DNA of 64,000 bases from Pseudomonas sp. CCC3.1 (GTDB taxonomy: Bacteria > Pseudomonadota > Gammaproteobacteria > Pseudomonadales > Pseudomonadaceae). The position numbers and the translations under genes were made by a program. The number at the start of each line of letters is the position of its first letter. The stretch's first letter is position 1. The stretch lies in contig NZ_CP133778.1 in assembly GCF_034347405.1 (NCBI RefSeq), positions 2,604,001-2,668,000 of the forward strand. Direction: 5' to 3'. Of this stretch, positions 7,662 to 16,219 are shown piece by piece. The notes beneath the pieces were generated by a model. It saw only the letters and a program-made list of their open reading frames with translations, was not told the DNA's origin and ran no database searches.

Positions 7662-9910
7662 GCTATCGCGTAGCCGTGCGGGCCTTGTGTGAATTCACGG
7701 CCAAGGTCGGCGACCTTGACCTTCGATTTACTCCGTCGCCCACCGCGCAGCAAGGCATCGCCGGGCATCGCACTGTGGCCTCGCGACGCAGCGCCGGCTA
7801 TCAGGCTGAGGTGAGTCTGGAAGGGCAGTACCAAAGCCTTAGTGTACGCGGTCGCGCCGACGGATATGACCCGCAGGGCAACGTGCTCGAAGAGGTCAAA
7901 ACTTTTCGCGGTGACTTCGCCTCCATCCCGGCCAATCATCGCCAGTTGCACTGGGCTCAGGCCCGGATTTATGGCTGGTTGCTGTGCCAAAACCTGCAAT
8001 TGCCTGAGGTCAATCTGGCGCTGGTGTATTTCGATATCGTCAGCGAGAAGGAAACCCGGATTCAGGAACGCTGGAGCGCGGGCGATCTGGAGCAGTTCTT
8101 CAATCAGCAATGCGCGCTGTTTTTGGAGTGGGCAGAACAGGAGATGCGCCATCGTCAGGCCCGTGATGACGCGGCGCAGCAGTTGGCGTTCCCTCATGCG
8201 CAGTTTCGTACCGGGCAACGTGCCTTGGCCGAGGCGGTATACAAAACCGCCAGCGGTGGCCGCTGCCTGATGGCGCAAGCGCCCACCGGAATTGGCAAAA
8301 CCATCGGCACCTTGTTCCCCTTGATCAAGGCCATGCCCAAGCAGCAACTCGACAAGCTGCTGTTTCTGACTGCCAAGACCCCCGGCCGCAAGCTGGCCCT
8401 GGATGCGGCGCAGATCCTGTTTCCTGCTGGCACTGACGTTACTCTGCGGGTGTTGGAGCTGGTTGCACGGGACAAGGCCTGCGAATACCCGCAGAACGCC
8501 TGCAATGGCGACGCCTGCCCGTTGGCCAAGGGCTTCTATGATCGCTTGCCTGCTGCGCGTGCAGCAGCGGTTGGCCAATCACCGCTGGACCAGCAAACAC
8601 TGCGCAGCGTAGCCCTGGCGCATCAGGTGTGCCCGTACTACCTGAGTCAGGAAATGGCCCGTTGGGCGGATCTGGTGATCGCCGACTACAACTACTATTT
8701 CGACTTTACGGCCTTGCTTTATGGCTTGGGTCAGGCCAACCAGTGGCGGGTCGCAACGCTGGTGGACGAAGCGCACAATCTGGTGGAACGGGCACGGCAG
8801 ATGTACAGCGCCAGCCTTGATCAGCAAACCCTCAACAACGTGCGCCAAAACGCCCCGGCGCCACTCGACAAGCCTTTCAAGCGCCTGAATCGGGAATGGA
8901 ATGCTTTGCACAAGGACCAAGTCGGACCTTACCACGTGCACCCGCAACTCCCGGCTAAATGGCTGAGCGCGTTGTCAGGCTGCATCACAGCCATCGGTGA
9001 CTACCTCAATGATCACCCGCAAGGACTCTCGGGCAACCTGCAAGCGTTCTACTTCGAAGCCCTGCAATTCAATCGGGTTGCAGAGCTGTTTGATCCCCAT
9101 TTTTTATTCGACGTCAGCGTGCGCGACGGTGCCCAAAAGCGTTGGTCGCAGCTCAATCTGCGCAACATCGTGCCGGCCGGGTTTATCGGCCCGCGACTGG
9201 CCAGCGCACAGAGTAATGTGCTGTTTTCGGCCACGCTCAGTCCGCGCACCTATTACTCCAATCTGCTGGGGCTGCCCGCTGACACGGTCTGGATCGACGT
9301 CGAGTCGCCGTTTAGTGCCGAGCAACTGACGGTGCGGGTGGTCAGCCAGATCTCAACCCGCTATGCGCACCGCCAGGCGTCGCTGGCGCCGATTGCAGAG
9401 TTGATCGCTCGCCAGTTTGAACAGCGCCCCGGCAACTATCTGGCGTTTTTCAGCAGCTTTGACTACCTGCAACAAATTGCTGAATTACTCGCCGAGCGCT
9501 ATCCGCATGTGCCGCAGTGGCTGCAATCGCGGGGCATGGATGAAGTGGCGCGTCAGGGGTTTCTCGATCAATTCACCTTGTCGAGCCAAGGTGTTGGTTT
9601 TGCGGTGCTGGGCGGCGCCTTTGGCGAAGGCATCGACTTGCCCGGCGCGCGGTTGATTGGCGCGTTTGTCGCCACCTTGGGCCTGGCACAACTGAATCCG
9701 GTCAACGAGCAGATCAAAAAGCGTATGACCGGGCTATTTGGCGCCGGTTATGACTACACCTACCTCTATCCGGGGGTACAAAAAGTGGTACAGGCCGCCG
9801 GGCGAGTGATTCGCACGCAGAGCGACCAAGGTACTTTGTTCTTAATCGACGACCGCTTTGCCGAGCCCAAGGTGCAGCAGTTGCTGCCAAGTTGGTGGCA
9901 ATTGGGCTGA
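7640..9910 (+). CDS. Fe-S SF2 helicase of DinG/XPD type with N-terminal PD-(D/E)XK-like domain
   Basis: Numbering from the ATG at 7640, which lies inside the end of fan1. Residues 1-160 contain a nuclease-like fold with GRADGYDPQGNVLEEVKTF (D...ExK). Walker A is APTGIGKT at about 214, and the DEAH box is VDEAHNL at about 375. Four cysteines between them (C281, C288, C293, C331) match the Fe-S cluster of XPD/DinG helicases. The C-terminal motifs (LFSATLSP, GAFGEGIDLPGARL, QAAGRVIRTQSDQG) complete an SF2 helicase. These proteins unwind DNA 5' to 3' using ATP. Joint transcription with fan1 suggests unwinding plus incision in cross-link or flap repair; that partnership is an inference from the overlap. 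Confidence 0.93.
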   Translation: MAGTWRLSYRVAVRALCEFTAKVGDLDLRFTPSPTAQQGIAGHRTVASRRSAGYQAEVSLEGQYQSLSVRGRADGYDPQGNVLEEVKTFRGDFASIPANHRQLHWAQARIYGWLLCQNLQLPEVNLALVYFDIVSEKETRIQERWSAGDLEQFFNQQCALFLEWAEQEMRHRQARDDAAQQLAFPHAQFRTGQRALAEAVYKTASGGRCLMAQAPTGIGKTIGTLFPLIKAMPKQQLDKLLFLTAKTPGRKLALDAAQILFPAGTDVTLRVLELVARDKACEYPQNACNGDACPLAKGFYDRLPAARAAAVGQSPLDQQTLRSVALAHQVCPYYLSQEMARWADLVIADYNYYFDFTALLYGLGQANQWRVATLVDEAHNLVERARQMYSASLDQQTLNNVRQNAPAPLDKPFKRLNREWNALHKDQVGPYHVHPQLPAKWLSALSGCITAIGDYLNDHPQGLSGNLQAFYFEALQFNRVAELFDPHFLFDVSVRDGAQKRWSQLNLRNIVPAGFIGPRLASAQSNVLFSATLSPRTYYSNLLGLPADTVWIDVESPFSAEQLTVRVVSQISTRYAHRQASLAPIAELIARQFEQRPGNYLAFFSSFDYLQQIAELLAERYPHVPQWLQSRGMDEVARQGFLDQFTLSSQGVGFAVLGGAFGEGIDLPGARLIGAFVATLGLAQLNPVNEQIKKRMTGLFGAGYDYTYLYPGVQKVVQAAGRVIRTQSDQGTLFLIDDRFAEPKVQQLLPSWWQLG

Positions 9911-9943
9911 CCACAGTTAATCGAGTTCCGGTCAGCCCAAGGG

Positions 9944-10810
9944 TCAGTCCTGTCCGCCCCAAATGATGGTTGCGTTGTCACCGGTCATGTACTCGCGCAC
10001 TTCCAGGGGCAGCGACAAATCGCTAGGCAACAATACCGTGGCATTGCGCAGGTGTTGCCGACGAATCAGGCCTTTACCGGCATAGCCCAGCATCATGCGG
10101 GTCGAAAATGGCTGGCGAAACGAGCTGGAAGCCACGCCCGTGACCAGGCCATAGAGAAAGCGAATAGGCCGGCGATGTTGCGGTGTCAGGATCGAGAAGG
10201 TGATTTCGTTGCGCTGCTTGCCTTCGAAATCCACCAGAAAAATACGATCCCCCAGTAACAGGCAAAAACCGTGATAGGTGAATGAGTAGCCGATCTTGCC
10301 GCTGCCATCGAGCAGGGGAAAGCGCTCTATCGTGACGTACTGCACCATGGACTCCGCTTGGTACAAGCAGGTCACTGAGCGCAGGATTCGGCCTTTGTAG
10401 ATGGACGAGTTGTGGTAACGGTAATAAACACCCAGGTAGTCATCAAGCAAACCGACCGATTGCTTGGCCAGTGGCAGGAAATGATTGAACTGCGCCGAGG
10501 CGCGCAATCCGATGGGCAGTTCGTTTTCGAAGCCTTCGTAGAATTTCTTGAAATCCGGCGGCTCGCGGAAAAGATCTTCGGCCTCCATCATGAAATAGCG
10601 TGAAATTTTCTGCAGGATCTTCTGCGACGGCACATGCTGGCCCGCCAGGTACTTATTGAATTGTTGGCGGTTGATGTCGACCTTTCGGCACATGTCTGCC
10701 ACTGAACGGCATGATTCGACGAGTGTCGCGAGGTTTTTTTGCACATTACCCTGAAGGTCGTTGCGCATTTGGTGTCGCTCTCCATGTGAGAGGGCGGTCG
10801 TTACAGCCAT
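9944..10810 (-). CDS. XRE-type HTH regulator with unrecognised C-terminal domain
   Basis: An N-terminal helix-turn-helix (SVADMCRKVDINRQQFNKYL, then HVPSQKILQKISRYF) is followed by about 200 residues that I do not recognise; their beta-rich character would fit ligand sensing. Two starts have good ribosome sites. ATG 10810 is preceded by GAGGAGA; ATG 10768 (MRNDLQGN) is preceded by GGAGAG and has the shorter spacing. The gene converges on the helicase gene (33 bp between stops) and diverges from the IclR gene at 11067. It may regulate itself or the catabolic block beyond the IclR gene; nothing in the sequence decides this. Confidence 0.85.
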   Translation of the reverse strand: MAVTTALSHGERHQMRNDLQGNVQKNLATLVESCRSVADMCRKVDINRQQFNKYLAGQHVPSQKILQKISRYFMMEAEDLFREPPDFKKFYEGFENELPIGLRASAQFNHFLPLAKQSVGLLDDYLGVYYRYHNSSIYKGRILRSVTCLYQAESMVQYVTIERFPLLDGSGKIGYSFTYHGFCLLLGDRIFLVDFEGKQRNEITFSILTPQHRRPIRFLYGLVTGVASSSFRQPFSTRMMLGYAGKGLIRRQHLRNATVLLPSDLSLPLEVREYMTGDNATIIWGGQD

Positions 10811-11066
10811 GATCAACAGGTCTCCTCGGCAGGTTTCTTATAGTTATCAAAACGTCATTATCGTAAGGCGGGGGCGTTTTGAATGACGATCTACTTCTTT
10901 TGTTTCGGGGTAAAGCACCGTCTGTAAGCGCACCTGTTTAAATTTGTTTCAGATAGATCAACATGGCAGAGGGTCAAGCACGGGCGCTGACGATTTATCC
11001 ATGTGGTTAGACATCTTTGCCGGGTTGCGCAAAAATCGCTGTCTTCTCAAGCCAGGCCGCTGCCAG

Positions 11067-11852
11067 ATGACCGATAGCCCGAACTCCCGTAACAAAGGTT
11101 CTTCCATTACTCGCGCTTTGGACATCATCGAAGCTGTAGTGCAGGCCGATCATGCGCTGTCTCCGGCGGACCTGGCCTATCTGCTGGACATCCCCAAGCC
11201 CAGTGTCCACCGTTTGTTGCAGCAGATTCAGGCAGAGGGTTACCTGCAAACCAACTTGCGCGGCGGCATTGTGCCCAGTGAGCGACTGCACCACATCGCG
11301 CTGGGGGTGATTCACGCGGCGCGGCACAAGGCCCAGCGGCAGGCGATTTTGCGCAAGTTGTCTGAAACACTCGATGAAACCTGTGGCATTGCCATGCCCG
11401 ATGGCATCGACATGGTGTACTACGACCGCGTCCAAAGCAGTTGGCCATTGCAGTTGCACTTGCCGGTCGGGGCGCACGTTCCAATCTGGTGCACCGCCAG
11501 CGGCAAGCTCTATCTCAGTAGTTTCGCTAAAACCCGACGCTTGCAGATCATCGACAACCTGGCGCTTAAACGCATGGCCCGCAACACCATCACTGACGCG
11601 CAGTTGCTTGAAGAAGAACTCAAGCACATACGCCAACAGGAGATGGGCGTGGACAATGAAGAGTTTGTCGACGGCATGGTGGCGTGCTCGGTGCCGGTCA
11701 AGGACCGTGAGGGACGTCTGGTCGCCTGCTTGTATGCCCACGCGCCGACTATCCGCAAGAGCCTCAAGGAACTCATGGCTTTTGAACCCGCGCTGCGCGA
11801 GGCGGCAGAACAGCTTCGCGAACTGATGCAGGCGCCCGCAGCGCTCGATTAA
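11067..11852 (+). CDS. IclR-family transcriptional regulator
   Basis: A winged HTH (about residues 10-70; ITRALDIIEAVVQADHALSP and IPKPSVHRLLQQIQAEGYL) is followed by an IclR effector-binding domain (PVGAHVPIWCTASGKLYLSS; CSVPVKDREGRLVACLY). The ATG at 11067 gives the normal 261-residue length; the frame is open further upstream, but that stretch has no family match. The gene sits at the head of a ten-gene plus-strand catabolic block and ends in a strong terminator. It is the natural candidate to sense the substrate or an intermediate of that pathway, by inference from position. Confidence 0.93.
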   Translation: MTDSPNSRNKGSSITRALDIIEAVVQADHALSPADLAYLLDIPKPSVHRLLQQIQAEGYLQTNLRGGIVPSERLHHIALGVIHAARHKAQRQAILRKLSETLDETCGIAMPDGIDMVYYDRVQSSWPLQLHLPVGAHVPIWCTASGKLYLSSFAKTRRLQIIDNLALKRMARNTITDAQLLEEELKHIRQQEMGVDNEEFVDGMVACSVPVKDREGRLVACLYAHAPTIRKSLKELMAFEPALREAAEQLRELMQAPAALD

Positions 11853-11878
11853 ACATCTGATTTCACCTTCTTCTGAAA

Positions 11879-11910
11879 AGGAGCACCTCGCTGAGGTGCT
11901 CCTTTTTTTT
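11879..11910 (+). terminator. Rho-independent terminator after the IclR gene
   Basis: A perfect 11-bp stem (AGGAGCACCTC at 11879-11889 with GAGGTGCTCCT at 11893-11903) closes a 3-nt GCT loop and runs into a T-tract to 11910. It separates the regulator transcript from the catabolic genes, so the Fe-ADH gene needs its own promoter in 11911-11991. Confidence 0.92.
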
Positions 11911-11991
11911 GTTTTGTTATCGACATAATATTCTTATAACGATACATTTCGTCTCGTTTTACAACAATAAATAATATTATGAGGTGGCTTC
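11911..11991 (+). promoter_or_regulatory. Promoter/operator region before the catabolic block
   Basis: This is an AT-rich gap between the terminator and the Fe-ADH gene. It holds overlapping inverted repeats: GTTAT (11916) with ATAAC (11936-11940), and TATCG (11918-11922) with CGATA (11940-11944). Their size and spacing would suit an IclR dimer-of-dimers site. A GAGGTGG ribosome site (11981-11987) precedes the ATG. The operator call is tentative. Confidence 0.35.
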
Positions 11992-13152
11992 ATGTCAGTA
12001 CCTGTCATTTTGCCTCGCATCCTGGAAGTGGGCGCCGATGCGAGCCAGCGGCTCCCCGACGTGCTGACTGCACTCGGGTGCAGCCGGCCTTTGATCGTCA
12101 CCGACAAGATGATGGTCAAACTTGGCCAGGCCCAGCGCCTGCACGACATCCTTGTGGCGCGCGGCATTGTTGGCGAAGTGTTTGACGACACGGTCCCGGA
12201 GCCGACAGCGGCTTCCATTGAGGCGGGTGTAGCGCGGCTGCGCGAGGGCGACTTCGATGCCATTGTGGCGCTCGGCGGCGGCAGTCCCATCGATAGCGCC
12301 AAGGCGATGGCGATTCTGGCTCGCTACGGCGGGCACATTCGCGATTACCGTTTTCCGCGTCAGGTGAACGAGGCCGGATTGCCTCTGATTGCCATCCCGA
12401 CCACGGCCGGTACGGGGTCGGAGGTGACACGTTTCACAATCATTACCGACGAAACCACCGACGAAAAACTGCTCTGTGCAGGTATTGGCTTTATGCCGAT
12501 CGCGGCCCTTATCGACTACAGGCTCACCTTGAGCCTGCCAGCACGTGCCACTGCCGACACCGGTATTGATGCGTTGACCCATGCCATCGAGGCGTATGTC
12601 AGCCGCAAGGCCAGCCCTTACAGCGACAGCCAGGCATTGGCGGCCATGGCCTACCTGGGGCCGAATTTGCGCAAGGCCTATCACGATGGCAAGGACGAGT
12701 CGGCCCGCGAAGCCATGATGATCGGCGCAACGCTGGCTGGCATCGCGTTTTCATGCGCTTCGGTTGCGCTGGTGCATGGCATGAGTCGCCCGATTGGTGC
12801 GTTCTTTCATGTGCCGCACGGGCTTTCAAACGCCATGTTGCTGCCTGCGATTACCGCCTGGTCGCTGCCCTCGGCCCCTGAGCGCTACGCCCAATGTGCT
12901 CGCGCAATAGGTGCCGCACTGGCCCGCGACAGCGATGAGCTGGCGGGCAGAAAACTGGTGTCGTTCCTTGAGGCCATTAATACCGAGCTGTCGGTGCCGA
13001 CCCTGGCCGAGTTCGGTGTCGACTTTCAGCGCTTTGAACAGGTCGTCAGCACCATGGCAGAGCAAGCGCTGGCGTCGGGCTCGCCGGGCAACAACCCGCG
13101 TATGCCGAGTGTTGAAGAGATGATCGCGCTGTATCGATCCCTCTGGGTTTAA
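11992..13152 (+). CDS. Iron-containing alcohol dehydrogenase (Fe-ADH family)
   Basis: This is a 386-residue group III alcohol dehydrogenase. The NAD-binding GGGSPIDSAKA and the TAGTGSE motif lie in the N-terminal half. Candidate metal ligands are the Asp and His of DTGIDALTHAIEAY and the two His of ALVHGMSRPIGAFFHVPHG. Such enzymes interconvert an alcohol and an aldehyde with NAD(P). Directly followed by a CoA-acylating semialdehyde dehydrogenase (41-bp gap), it most likely makes or removes a hydroxy-acid or semialdehyde intermediate. It is the first gene of the block; the true substrate is unknown. Confidence 0.93.
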   Translation: MSVPVILPRILEVGADASQRLPDVLTALGCSRPLIVTDKMMVKLGQAQRLHDILVARGIVGEVFDDTVPEPTAASIEAGVARLREGDFDAIVALGGGSPIDSAKAMAILARYGGHIRDYRFPRQVNEAGLPLIAIPTTAGTGSEVTRFTIITDETTDEKLLCAGIGFMPIAALIDYRLTLSLPARATADTGIDALTHAIEAYVSRKASPYSDSQALAAMAYLGPNLRKAYHDGKDESAREAMMIGATLAGIAFSCASVALVHGMSRPIGAFFHVPHGLSNAMLLPAITAWSLPSAPERYAQCARAIGAALARDSDELAGRKLVSFLEAINTELSVPTLAEFGVDFQRFEQVVSTMAEQALASGSPGNNPRMPSVEEMIALYRSLWV

Positions 13153-13193
13153 CCCTTACCCGTCAACGCCCCCTTATTTTTTTGGAGACACCT

Positions 13194-14690
13194 ATGAGCA
13201 TCATCGGACACTTGATCAACGGCGAAATCGTCACCCCGGATGGCCCGACGGCGCCGGTATTCAACCCGGCCACCGGAGCCGTTCAGCGCCATGTTGCACT
13301 GGCGTCAACGGCCACCGTGAAGAGGGCGATCGATGCGGCCGAAGCCGCATTCCCGGCATGGCGCGACACGCCGCCAGCCAAGCGGGCGCGCATCATGTTC
13401 CGCTTCAAGGAACTGCTGGAAAGTAACGCCCAGCACATCTGCACATTGATTGGCGAAGAGCACGGCAAGATCAGCCACGACGCTGCAGGCGAGTTGCTGC
13501 GCGGGATCGAAAACGTGGAATACGCCTGTGGTGCGCCGGAACTGCTCAAGGGCGAGCACAGCCGTAATGTTGGCCCGAATATCGACTCATGGAGCGAGTT
13601 TCAATCGCTGGGCATTGTGGCGGGCGTGACGCCGTTCAACTTCCCGGTGATGGTGCCGTTGTGGATGGTGCCGATGGCGCTGGTGTGCGGCAACTGCTTT
13701 ATCCTCAAGCCCTCAGAACGCGACCCGAGCGCTACCTTGTACCTCGCGCAACTGTTGCACGAGGCCGGGCTGCCACCGGGTGTGTTGAGTGTGATCAATG
13801 GCGACAAGGAAGCCGTCGATGCGCTGTTGTTTGATCCGCGAGTCCAGGCCATGAGCTTTGTGGGTTCGACACCGATTGCCGAATACATCTACCGCACCGC
13901 CAGCGCCCAAGGCAAACGCTGTCAGGCGCTGGGCGGCGCCAAGAACCACGCGATCGTGATGCCGGATGCCGATCTGGACAATGCGGTGAATTCGTTACTG
14001 GGAGCCGCCTTCGGCTCCTCGGGCGAGCGCTGCATGGCGTTGTCGGTCGCGGTCGCAGTGGGTGATGCGGTCGCCGATGCGCTGGTTGGTAAATTGGCTG
14101 AGGCCATGCAAGGTCTCAAGTTTGGTGCTTTTGACGATGCCAGCAATGACTTCGGGCCGGTGATCACCGCCCAGCACCGGGACAAGATCGTCGGCTACAT
14201 TGACAGTGCTGAACTGCAAGGCGCGAAGATTGTGGTCGATGGCCGCAATGTTCAGGTTGCCGGTCATGAGAATGGCTTCTTCGTCGGTGCCACACTCATT
14301 GATGGGGTGACGGCGAACATGGAAAGTTATCGCGCCGAAATTTTCGGCCCGGTATTGCAGGTCATTCGGGTCAATACCATGGATGAAGCCATGCAACTGA
14401 TCAATGACCACGAATACGGCAATGGCACCTGCATTTACACCCGTGACGGTGAAGCCGCACGCTACTTCAGCGACCGCATTCAAGTCGGCATGGTCGGTAT
14501 CAACATTCCGTTGCCGGTTCCCGTGGCGTCCCACAGCTTCGGCGGCTGGAAGCGCTCGCTGTTTGGCGACCTGCATGCCTACGGCCCCGATGGTGTTCGT
14601 TTCTACACCCGCCGTAAAACCATTACCCAGCGTTGGCCATCCGCCAACCTTCGTGAAGGCGCCGAGTTTTCGATGCCAACCATGAAGTAA
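13194..14690 (+). CDS. mmsA: CoA-acylating methylmalonate/malonate-semialdehyde dehydrogenase
   Basis: An aldehyde dehydrogenase of about 498 residues with the MMSDH features: catalytic Cys in SSGERCMALS, the GVTPFNFPVMVP nucleotide-site segment and the C-terminal NIPLPVPVASHSFGGWK. This family oxidises (methyl)malonate semialdehyde with NAD and CoA to acetyl- or propionyl-CoA and CO2, and includes IolA. It lacks the general-base Glu used by hydrolytic ALDHs. The start ATG 13194 follows GGAGA at 13184-13188. A pseudomonad normally carries another mmsA for valine, so this copy is probably dedicated to the surrounding pathway (inference). Confidence 0.92.
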   Translation: MSIIGHLINGEIVTPDGPTAPVFNPATGAVQRHVALASTATVKRAIDAAEAAFPAWRDTPPAKRARIMFRFKELLESNAQHICTLIGEEHGKISHDAAGELLRGIENVEYACGAPELLKGEHSRNVGPNIDSWSEFQSLGIVAGVTPFNFPVMVPLWMVPMALVCGNCFILKPSERDPSATLYLAQLLHEAGLPPGVLSVINGDKEAVDALLFDPRVQAMSFVGSTPIAEYIYRTASAQGKRCQALGGAKNHAIVMPDADLDNAVNSLLGAAFGSSGERCMALSVAVAVGDAVADALVGKLAEAMQGLKFGAFDDASNDFGPVITAQHRDKIVGYIDSAELQGAKIVVDGRNVQVAGHENGFFVGATLIDGVTANMESYRAEIFGPVLQVIRVNTMDEAMQLINDHEYGNGTCIYTRDGEAARYFSDRIQVGMVGINIPLPVPVASHSFGGWKRSLFGDLHAYGPDGVRFYTRRKTITQRWPSANLREGAEFSMPTMK

Positions 14691-14695
14691 TGCCC

Positions 14696-14735
14696 ACCAA
14701 GCCGCCCACGCCTTTGCACGGGCGGCTTGGTCTTT
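14696..14735 (+). terminator. Hairpin after mmsA
   Basis: A 12-bp stem (ACCAAGCCGCCC with GGGCGGCTTGGT, 14696-14707 and 14720-14731) with a 12-nt loop, followed by a short CTTTA tail. The T-run is poor, so it may attenuate or protect the upstream message rather than stop transcription fully. Confidence 0.7.
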
Positions 14736-14766
14736 ATGGCGCGCGCAAGGCTCGAGTGCTTCAGGT

Positions 14767-14799
14767 TGCGTCAGCTGCACGTCAGTTGCGAAATTGAGT
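14767..14799 (+). repeat. Upstream repeat, copy 1 (before the first MFS gene)
   Basis: This 33-nt sequence recurs at 17671-17703. Both begin TGCGTCAGCT and end TTGCGAAATTGAGT, with GTCA in the variable middle shifted by one base. Each copy lies upstream of a transcription unit of the same catabolic block (MFS gene at 14933; GMC gene at 17796), about 90-135 bp from the start codon. A shared promoter or operator is the simplest reading. Confidence 0.6.
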
Positions 14800-14932
14800 C
14801 GTCGTCGAACACTGAGGATACTCAAGCTCTACGGGACGGATCCCCCGGCGTTTTGCAGCTTAGCGGTCTACAGCATCAAGCCGCTCATACAACAACAAAA
14901 GGGCGATGTTCAACGCCCATGACAGGTGAACG

Positions 14933-16192
14933 ATGTTAACCAACAAACGAAATAACGCGCTCGTCACGCCGCGCATCCGTAACGCCCGGCTGGCCAACTT
15001 TTTGGGCTTCATGATTATTGGTGCGCTTTTTTATACGTGGTCCGTGGGGGTTAGCGCGTTTCGCAACAAGTTGGGCATGCAAGGCGCTCTTGGCGACCTG
15101 GATTTTGGGATGGTTGCCCTGGGGATCGCCGTTGGCGCAACGGTTGGCGCCTTTGTTGTTGGCAAGCTGGTCGACATGTTCGGCCCACGCACCGTGATCC
15201 GCTACACACTGTTGGCTTACCCGTTATCGCTGATAGGGATCGGGCTGGCTGACCAATACTGGTTTGCGATGGCTTTCGGCATCGCACTGGGCGCCCTGCG
15301 CGGGGCGGCAGACACCGCGCTGAATGCTCACGGTGTGCAAATAGAACGCTTTTACCAGCGCCCGATCATGTCCTCGTTCCATGCGTTCTTTTCTCTGGGC
15401 GGCTTCGTGTTCGGCATCCTCGCCAGTTACCTGGCAGGTTTGTCCGAAGAAAGTGCGGTGATTCCTTTCACTGTTGCCGGAATAACCCTGGCCCTGTTGA
15501 GCCTGTTGATGAGCCATTTGTTGCTGGCCAAAGATGAGTTGTTGCCCGTCGAACACGAGGTAAAAAAGAACACCGCGCCCACCGATATCTGGATGACCGC
15601 GCTGATGGTGGGCCTTGGCGCCTTGATGATTGCCGGGATGATTAGTGAAAGCGCGGTCAGCGATTGGGGCCAAGAGTTTTTGATGCGTGAAACGGGTCTG
15701 GGGATTTCTACCGCCGGACTGGGCATCAGCCTGTTTACTGGCGCCGGGTTTATTGGTCGTTTGACTGGGGACTGGCTGGCAGAACGCATTGGCCGTGCTG
15801 CCATGCTGTTCGCGTGTGGCGCGGTGTCGATCGCAGGCATCGGCCTGTCGACCTTGAGTCATGAAGGGCATTTGGCCATGGCCGGATTTGCCTTGTTAGG
15901 CTTGGGCTTGGCATGCGTTGCACCTTTGATTGTTTCGGCTGCGGGCAGCCGCGACCCTGCGAACTCGGGGCGTAACGTCGGCATCGTCAATGGCGTCGGT
16001 TTTGCCGGTCTGTTGGGCGGGCCTGCTGCCTACTCCTATGTTGTCACCACGTTTGGTATCGGCTCGTTGTTTTATGTCCCGCTCGTATTGACTGTCTTGC
16101 TCACAGTGTTGGGTCCGGCATTGATGGGCGGCCGCGAGCCCAAGCCCGTACTCAAGCCGCAACAGGCAAGCCGCAACCTCAAGGTTTCCTAA
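14933..16192 (+). CDS. MFS transporter, YbjJ-like (first copy)
   Basis: A 419-residue integral membrane protein with about 12 hydrophobic segments split by a charged loop near residues 205-220 (DELLPVEHEVKKNTAP). The segment QRPIMSSFHAFFSLGGFVFG marks a particular MFS subfamily and is shared with the second MFS protein of the block (RQPIMSSFHGLYSLGG). It probably imports the growth substrate. It lies between mmsA and the Gfo/Idh/MocA gene, 27 bp before the latter, so the two are likely co-transcribed. Substrate not inferable. Confidence 0.92.
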   Translation: MLTNKRNNALVTPRIRNARLANFLGFMIIGALFYTWSVGVSAFRNKLGMQGALGDLDFGMVALGIAVGATVGAFVVGKLVDMFGPRTVIRYTLLAYPLSLIGIGLADQYWFAMAFGIALGALRGAADTALNAHGVQIERFYQRPIMSSFHAFFSLGGFVFGILASYLAGLSEESAVIPFTVAGITLALLSLLMSHLLLAKDELLPVEHEVKKNTAPTDIWMTALMVGLGALMIAGMISESAVSDWGQEFLMRETGLGISTAGLGISLFTGAGFIGRLTGDWLAERIGRAAMLFACGAVSIAGIGLSTLSHEGHLAMAGFALLGLGLACVAPLIVSAAGSRDPANSGRNVGIVNGVGFAGLLGGPAAYSYVVTTFGIGSLFYVPLVLTVLLTVLGPALMGGREPKPVLKPQQASRNLKVS

Positions 16193-16219
16193 CCCTTTCA
16201 AGCCCAGGAGGCATTCAGC

